Below, in pieces: positions 59,622-64,000 of a DNA stretch of 64,000 nt; the stretch's first letter is position 1, and each line of letters begins with the position of its first letter. Where the stretch lies: positions 62,001 to 126,000 of the forward strand of contig NZ_VCHY01000013.1 in NCBI RefSeq assembly GCF_005877885.1. The letters are read 5' to 3'. Under the pieces are notes generated by a model that was not told the DNA's origin, made no database searches, and saw only the letters and a list, made by a program, of their open reading frames with translations. Position numbers and translations under genes: made by a program. Source of the stretch: Labilibacter sediminis (GTDB lineage Bacteria; Bacteroidota; Bacteroidia; Bacteroidales; Marinilabiliaceae).

Positions 59622-59706
59622 TATGTTTATGGGTTTGTTTTTCATGACTTCCCTCCTCTCTGTACTAAGCTAAGTTGCTTAAACTGTCTTTGAGAGATGC
59701 GCCCCA
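59622..59706 (-). pseudogene. Relic of a sibling prophage (junction of trio genes)
   Basis: It matches phage 28345-28424, the junction of the 28103-28366 and 28363-28665 genes, including the start MKNKPIN, with about ten substitutions in 80 bases. Order and orientation relative to the 58608 relic are as in the intact phage. Confidence 0.85.
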
Positions 59707-59711
59707 TCCCT

Positions 59712-59864
59712 TACTACCTCCAATGCTATTTATTACTGCCTGCGACACGCTCAGTACTGACAGAAAGGGCTTTGGAGCGACAGGAAAAGGATAATGTGCG
59801 GCTTACCTGGGATAAAGCATGCCAGGAAGTATTATTAATCCTAAATCAGAGCTATCCAAAATAA
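59712..59864 (+). pseudogene. Possible gene tail, unidentified
   Basis: An open frame without a start encodes ...TERALERQEKDNVRLTWDKACQEVLLILNQSYPK and a stop. It reads like the end of a real protein but has no recognised family. It is probably a remnant left at the deletion junction. Confidence 0.3.
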
Positions 59865-60010
59865 TTGGTGCGTCGCCCAAACCAGACTTACTTTTTATTC
59901 ATTTAAGTTTAATTTCAATTGTATTCATGATTTTCGTTTCACTACAATTGATTCTTGATGACAAAAACTAAGGAAAAAACATCAAGGCTGCTTTAAAAAT
60001 AACGTTCTTA

Positions 60011-60090
60011 TTTGCATAAAGATCAAGTGCGGCCGGGCGATCTTCGAGCAAAGCTCTCAGCTTCCCGGTCTCACTAAATCTTTATGCAAA
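60011..60090. repeat. Palindromic element with 13-bp arms
   Basis: TTTGCATAAAGAT (60011-60023) and its exact reverse complement (60078-60090) enclose 54 bases that are unusually rich in G+C, with inner CCGG / CCGG arms. It resembles a dispersed palindromic repeat or structured RNA. Confidence 0.65.
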
Positions 60091-60194
60091 ACAAAAGTAA
60101 TTTTTAAAGAGGCCATTTACTTGCATACTGCAAAATACCCCCATCCTAAATAAAAAGCAACGGGTTCTTTTGCGAGAGCGTTGTTTTTATGTTT

Positions 60195-60430
60195 TATACC
60201 AATTCTATTTTGAAGTGAGCCTTAAATTGTTTTGAATATTTTTAGCTTAGACAAGGCGAATTATTGCGATAAATGAGTGCAGTATCAAGCTTTCTTGAAT
60301 AATGCCGAAAGCAGCAATAATCATAAATTAAAAATTGAGTCATAGCCATAGCTACGGCGATATTTTTCAACGAAGTATAAGTAAAAAAGAACGAAAGAAT
60401 AAGGCTCATTTTAATGTAGTATTGGTATTA
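60195..60430. mobile_element. MITE-like element with terminal inverted repeats
   Basis: The ends TATACCAATTCTA...GTGAGCCTTA (60195-60224) and AAGGCTCATTTTAATGTAGTATTGGTATTA (given here in two parts: AAGGCTCATT, then TTAATGTAGTATTGGTATTA; 60401-60430) are imperfect inverted repeats of about 28 bases. The 236-base body has no coding frame. Confidence 0.65.
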
Positions 60431-60468
60431 TTCCGGAGATTTAAACTCTTTCTATTTTCTTATGATTA

Positions 60469-62943
60469 TTAATCTTTCACACATCGAACACTTGCACCTC
60501 TAGTCCCTCCGGTATATGACATTCCTGCATCTTGATAATTATAGCTTAAACCAACATAGTAACATCCTTCATTGGGTACATATGTAGAAGTCCACCACGC
60601 ACCATGTTCTCCGATATATTTGAAATCTTCTTCATAAAAAGGAAAATGATGCCCCTTTCGATAGCCTCCGGGAAGAGCTGTTAATCCAAATTCGTTTGTT
60701 GCTCCGGTATTCGGGCTTTTCCAGTGAGATGTTCCTTCTTCTTTTAATTTACCACCACCAATTTCTATTCCCCCGACGTATTCAACCAAAATCAGAAATT
60801 CATTTGCTGAAGGAACATGCCATCCAGTTGGGCATAGTTTACCGGTTTCTACCGTCATCCAATTATACAATGCACCATAATCACTCTTATAGCCGGGATT
60901 ATTATCGTACCAACAATAAAACTCATAATTATCTCTTTCATGATAACCCCAATCAAGTCCCCATACCAACGGTTCGGTTATAAGTTCAATGGAAGAACCA
61001 TCATTATATCTTGTGGTTTTTAAATTTTCTTTTATCCATATTTGCGAGCCAATTGTAACAGTTTCATAGATATTCCCATCAATGTCAATTACAAATACAA
61101 GCTCCTCGCCAAAACCAGTTCCTGCCACATTAATAGCATATGCCGTGAGTGTATAAGTTTTATTGGGTATTAAATCGAACAACTCGGCATTAAAAGTACC
61201 TAAACCTTCACCTAATGGCAGCTTTAAGTCATCTAAATATACTCCTCGTTCGGTAACATCTAATTCCCAATCTTCTGTTACTTCACCTCCCGCAAAAGCT
61301 CTCGTATCTTCATGGTTTGTTGAAAAATCGGTTGTAACTATGGGAACACATAAAGGTTCAAATTCTATCACTTCACCATAGGCCGTACCCGCTTCATTTG
61401 TTGCATAAGCTTGTACAGTATACGTGGTTCCTGGCACGAGAGCAGTTAAGTCAAATGAGATTTCTCCAATCCCGCTTCCAGCATTTAATTTGGCTCCATT
61501 TAATAAAACCCCACGTTCAGTTACAGGAGAATTATTATCCAAAATTACATTTCCTCCAACAGTTGCTGTTTCACATTCAAGATTAGAAACGTTAGCAGTA
61601 ACAACCTCAGCGTAATCAAATACAATGGCACATGTAGTTTTCGATACTGATGGTGGTCTTACATTGTTATACTTGCTGCTTTCGCTACTTCCCGCCCCAA
61701 CAGCATTCATCGTCGATAAATAATAATCAAAATTAGCAGTCAAAGCAATAACAGCGTCTCCTACATCAAGCCCTGAAATGAGCAATGATGCATTACCATC
61801 TGAGAGTGTAGTTACATTGGATGGAGCAGAAATTTCTCCAGATGTGCTAACGCTAATATTCTGATACGCCAAAGGAATATTACCAATTATTGTATTAAGC
61901 TGTAGGGAGGCCGTTTTTCCTTTTTGCACCTTAACACAACCTCCCGGAATAATTAATTGAGGCACACATGACGGCGAAATCTCGGTTGTTTCAAAAGACT
62001 CCGTATGAGAAGGACCACAATCATGATAAACTATCTTATTTGTTGAACTGGCAGCAACACATCCCCCGGAGTTATCATAACTCAAATCCAACGATTCGGA
62101 AGTAAAGTCTCCTTGCCTGCAAGGATCTTCATGGGAAAAACCAGCGTGCTTTAACAAAGGAAAGTTAAATTGTTTTATATAAAAAGATTTAGCCACAAGG
62201 TCTGTTGATGATAATCCATTACTCATAACAGCCATTTGATTCGGATCTTTTAAAATAATCTCAATAAACTTATTTTGAGGACTTACAATAAAAGTTTCAT
62301 CTGAGAATAACCAACTATTAATGTCACAATCTAATTCATATAAAACCGGTATTCCTGAACTGTTAATATCCTGAACCGGCATTTTTATTTTTACCGATTT
62401 TCTAAAGTAGGAAGAATCTGTTTCAATAGAGATGCCAGATAAAAAACAGGCATTTTCATCAATACTGATTGCTGCTAAATTATTAACACTATCAGCACTT
62501 ATAAAATCAACTTTTACTTCTTTAGCTTCTTCAACTGCTCCCCGGGGAATCTTTACCTTAATTCCCGAGGGCAAAAGAAAAACTCCTCCAATACTATCTA
62601 CAGTAAATTCTGAACTGTTTGTATGGGTAATATTTTCCATCAGAAATACAGTATCAGACAATACCGGATTACAAGTACCATCGATAATTCTTGCCCTGTA
62701 ATAAGCAGTACTGTCAATACGTATACCAATTGTGTCTGTGCTATACATCAATTGACTCCAATTGTTTTTATCGAGACTACGCTCCCATTGTATTATGCCC
62801 CTGTAATCATTGGTGAATAGAAGGACCGAATCGCTTTTCAGACTAACTGAGTCGGACTTTAATTTCAAATAATATTGAGATAAAGTTATTTGAGTAAAAC
62901 CAATCCATACTATCAATATAGAAATGTACTTTAGGAATTTCAC
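60469..62943 (-). CDS. Secreted multidomain protein with FISUMP C-terminal domain
   Basis: It encodes 824 residues with a signal peptide (MKFLKYISILIVWIGFTQITLS). A ZU5-like beta domain lies about 110-200 (GVFLLPSGIKVKIPRGAVEEAKEVKVDFIS). Two fibronectin-III-like repeats lie about 445-620 (each with TVQAYATNEAGTAYGE-type ends). The FISUMP domain occupies about 625-824 (IGSQIWIKENLKTTRYNDG, CPTGWHVPSANEF, GASVRCVKD). The protein is exported to the surface, with an adhesin-like or structural role. It is 12 bases downstream of the T9SS-tail gene, hence an operon. Confidence 0.85.
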   Translation of the reverse strand: MKFLKYISILIVWIGFTQITLSQYYLKLKSDSVSLKSDSVLLFTNDYRGIIQWERSLDKNNWSQLMYSTDTIGIRIDSTAYYRARIIDGTCNPVLSDTVFLMENITHTNSSEFTVDSIGGVFLLPSGIKVKIPRGAVEEAKEVKVDFISADSVNNLAAISIDENACFLSGISIETDSSYFRKSVKIKMPVQDINSSGIPVLYELDCDINSWLFSDETFIVSPQNKFIEIILKDPNQMAVMSNGLSSTDLVAKSFYIKQFNFPLLKHAGFSHEDPCRQGDFTSESLDLSYDNSGGCVAASSTNKIVYHDCGPSHTESFETTEISPSCVPQLIIPGGCVKVQKGKTASLQLNTIIGNIPLAYQNISVSTSGEISAPSNVTTLSDGNASLLISGLDVGDAVIALTANFDYYLSTMNAVGAGSSESSKYNNVRPPSVSKTTCAIVFDYAEVVTANVSNLECETATVGGNVILDNNSPVTERGVLLNGAKLNAGSGIGEISFDLTALVPGTTYTVQAYATNEAGTAYGEVIEFEPLCVPIVTTDFSTNHEDTRAFAGGEVTEDWELDVTERGVYLDDLKLPLGEGLGTFNAELFDLIPNKTYTLTAYAINVAGTGFGEELVFVIDIDGNIYETVTIGSQIWIKENLKTTRYNDGSSIELITEPLVWGLDWGYHERDNYEFYCWYDNNPGYKSDYGALYNWMTVETGKLCPTGWHVPSANEFLILVEYVGGIEIGGGKLKEEGTSHWKSPNTGATNEFGLTALPGGYRKGHHFPFYEEDFKYIGEHGAWWTSTYVPNEGCYYVGLSYNYQDAGMSYTGGTRGASVRCVKD

Positions 62944-62955
62944 AATTCTAAAATT

Positions 62956-63585
62956 TTAAAGAATAACAATCTTGCTTACATGAACAGTTCTTTTGTTTTG
63001 CTTTATCTGGATAAAATAAATACCTGGTCTATAAGGTTGTATAGTAAATAAACCGGAAAATTTATCTCCAGCACATTCCAACATCCTATTTAAAACTTTA
63101 ATTCCTAAGGAATTAAAAATATGGATAGAGTAATCAGACTGACATCCTATTAAAGAAACCGTAAACGTTCCATAACAAGGACTAGGATAGATTCGTATGT
63201 TTGGTTGGGTATTACTTTGTTCTAAATTACCATCGATGTGAGTTGCATTTTGTAATGAAATAGTATCATTAAATGTACACCCGTTTTCATCTATGATAGT
63301 AAGGTAAAAGCTACCATCTGAGACAACAGTATATATTGGATTTTCAAGGGTGTGAGTATGTTCTCCATCCCAAAATTCCAAATGGCTGTTATATGCTAAC
63401 TCTCCGTCAATAGTATACACCGTATCCAAATTAACGCTCTGCCCAATTGTAACATCCAATACTTCAGGAAGTGTAATATTTAAAAGTGGTGATTGAGTAA
63501 TATTAAGCTTGAAAATTTCCTGGGAATATGCCGCATTCACCCATGTTAAGCATAGTAAAAGGATATATTTCAGATAATTACTCAC
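62956..63585 (-). CDS. Secreted protein with T9SS type A sorting domain
   Basis: It encodes 209 residues. The signal peptide ends near YSQ (residues 1-21). The middle (about 45-115) is a PKD/Ig-like beta domain, with DGSFYLTIIDENGCTFNDTISL as seen in gliding-type surface proteins. The C-terminal 80 residues (IRIYPSPCYGTFTVSL, IHIFNSLGIKVL, GIYFIQIKQNKRTVHVSKIVIL) are a type A T9SS sorting tail, so the protein is exported by the type IX system. Confidence 0.88.
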   Translation of the reverse strand: MSNYLKYILLLCLTWVNAAYSQEIFKLNITQSPLLNITLPEVLDVTIGQSVNLDTVYTIDGELAYNSHLEFWDGEHTHTLENPIYTVVSDGSFYLTIIDENGCTFNDTISLQNATHIDGNLEQSNTQPNIRIYPSPCYGTFTVSLIGCQSDYSIHIFNSLGIKVLNRMLECAGDKFSGLFTIQPYRPGIYFIQIKQNKRTVHVSKIVIL

Positions 63586-64000
63586 AACAATAGGTATTTA
63601 TAGGTAGAGATTATCAGTAGTCAAATATTAAGGACAAAATTACGATAAGATGAACCTGAAGTCAAGGCGTAAAATCATTATGCACTAAACACAAGTCTTT
63701 TATTAAATATCACTAGTGACCGACTAAATAATAATATGCAACTCCCCTGGAGTTGTTTCACTTTGGTAATTGCCTCGTCTACAAATATGTATCTCCTCTG
63801 GAGATATTCAATTAACTTCCTGCCTGCGGCTGGCCATAGCCGTCAGGCTAAGAATAACTATATTGTTCGGACCTACCCTTTTTCTCATCTTTTATACTTA
63901 TAAATGATCAAGAATCAAACAAATGCAGGCTGAAAGCCTAGCTCATCACAGCCCCAGGTAAAACGCAGTGACACCTGGGGTTTGTCAGTTTTGTTAATCA
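63586..64000. other. Non-coding end of the window with palindromic repeats
   Basis: No gene is seen. Four hairpins occur: CAACTCC-CCT-GGAGTTG (63739-63755), TATCTCC-TCT-GGAGATA (63790-63806), GCCTGCGGCT / AGCCG-T-CAGGC (63822-63848) and CCCCAGGT / ACCTGGGG (63952-63980). The first two are a related pair with covarying outer bases. The group looks like a REP-type cluster. Confidence 0.6.

Larger units (their letters stand above)
59444..60010. other. Non-coding stretch with relics
   Basis: It contains the second sibling-prophage relic (59622-59706), a short open frame of unknown origin (59712-59864) and otherwise no gene. Confidence 0.5.

Overview
The window comes from a Bacteroidota chromosome, probably a marine, Marinilabiliales-like member (an inference from style, not a species call). 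Signs are an A+T-rich base composition, a T9SS sorting tail (62956-63585), a FISUMP surface protein, FadL-type and lipoprotein surface genes, a TAnnTTTG promoter element in front of ssrA, and Bacteroidota-type phage and ICE integrases.

Layout. 1-6.0 kb is ordinary host DNA: the 3' part of an M13 metallopeptidase, a small secreted protein, an SGNH lipoprotein plus FadL porin pair, and a saccharopine/alanine dehydrogenase-like enzyme. The tmRNA gene ssrA (6350-6744) follows. Its last 26 bases (6720-6745) are repeated exactly at 50228-50253. They bound a 43.5-kb tailed-phage prophage with an integrase at the left end and a divergent CI/Cro-like switch at the right end. Nearly all phage genes lie on the minus strand and read from right to left: switch and LuxR-type regulator (50.1-48.9), small early genes (48.8-46.8), primase/helicase (46.8-43.8), an intergenic region with an iteron-like array (43.34-43.05), head genes (42.9-38.5), packaging genes (38.3-34.4), a cargo island (34.3-24.4), then portal, neck, lysis, fibres, tail and tape measure (24.4-8.7).

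The cargo island is the most interesting part. It carries a single-chain SIR2-APAZ-PIWI short Argonaute (SPARSA type), a TIR-TPR protein, and an antirestriction-like trio (SymE-like, methyltransferase-like, ArdC-N-like). The SIR2-Argonaute and TIR-TPR genes encode two different predicted NAD+-consuming effector domains. They share an almost identical upstream element of about 90 bp with a 24-bp palindrome at the same distance from the start codon, so the prophage appears to run a small co-regulated NADase defence regulon. Scattered at module boundaries of the same phage is a family of tiny hairpins with an invariant TGCGA loop, covarying stems and an RRCG tail.

Right of the prophage, the original ssrA terminator is stranded at 50276-50310. 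It is followed by a frameshifted ICE-type integrase relic, a CheY / CheC / hybrid-kinase operon flanked by degenerate 160-200 bp direct repeats, a membrane protein, and two short relics of a sibling prophage (58608-58808 and 59622-59706). These relics bracket a lipoprotein gene at the position that holds the SIR2-Argonaute in the intact phage, which suggests a cargo hot spot. The last 4 kb hold a MITE-like element, palindromic repeats, a FISUMP-domain secreted protein and a T9SS substrate.
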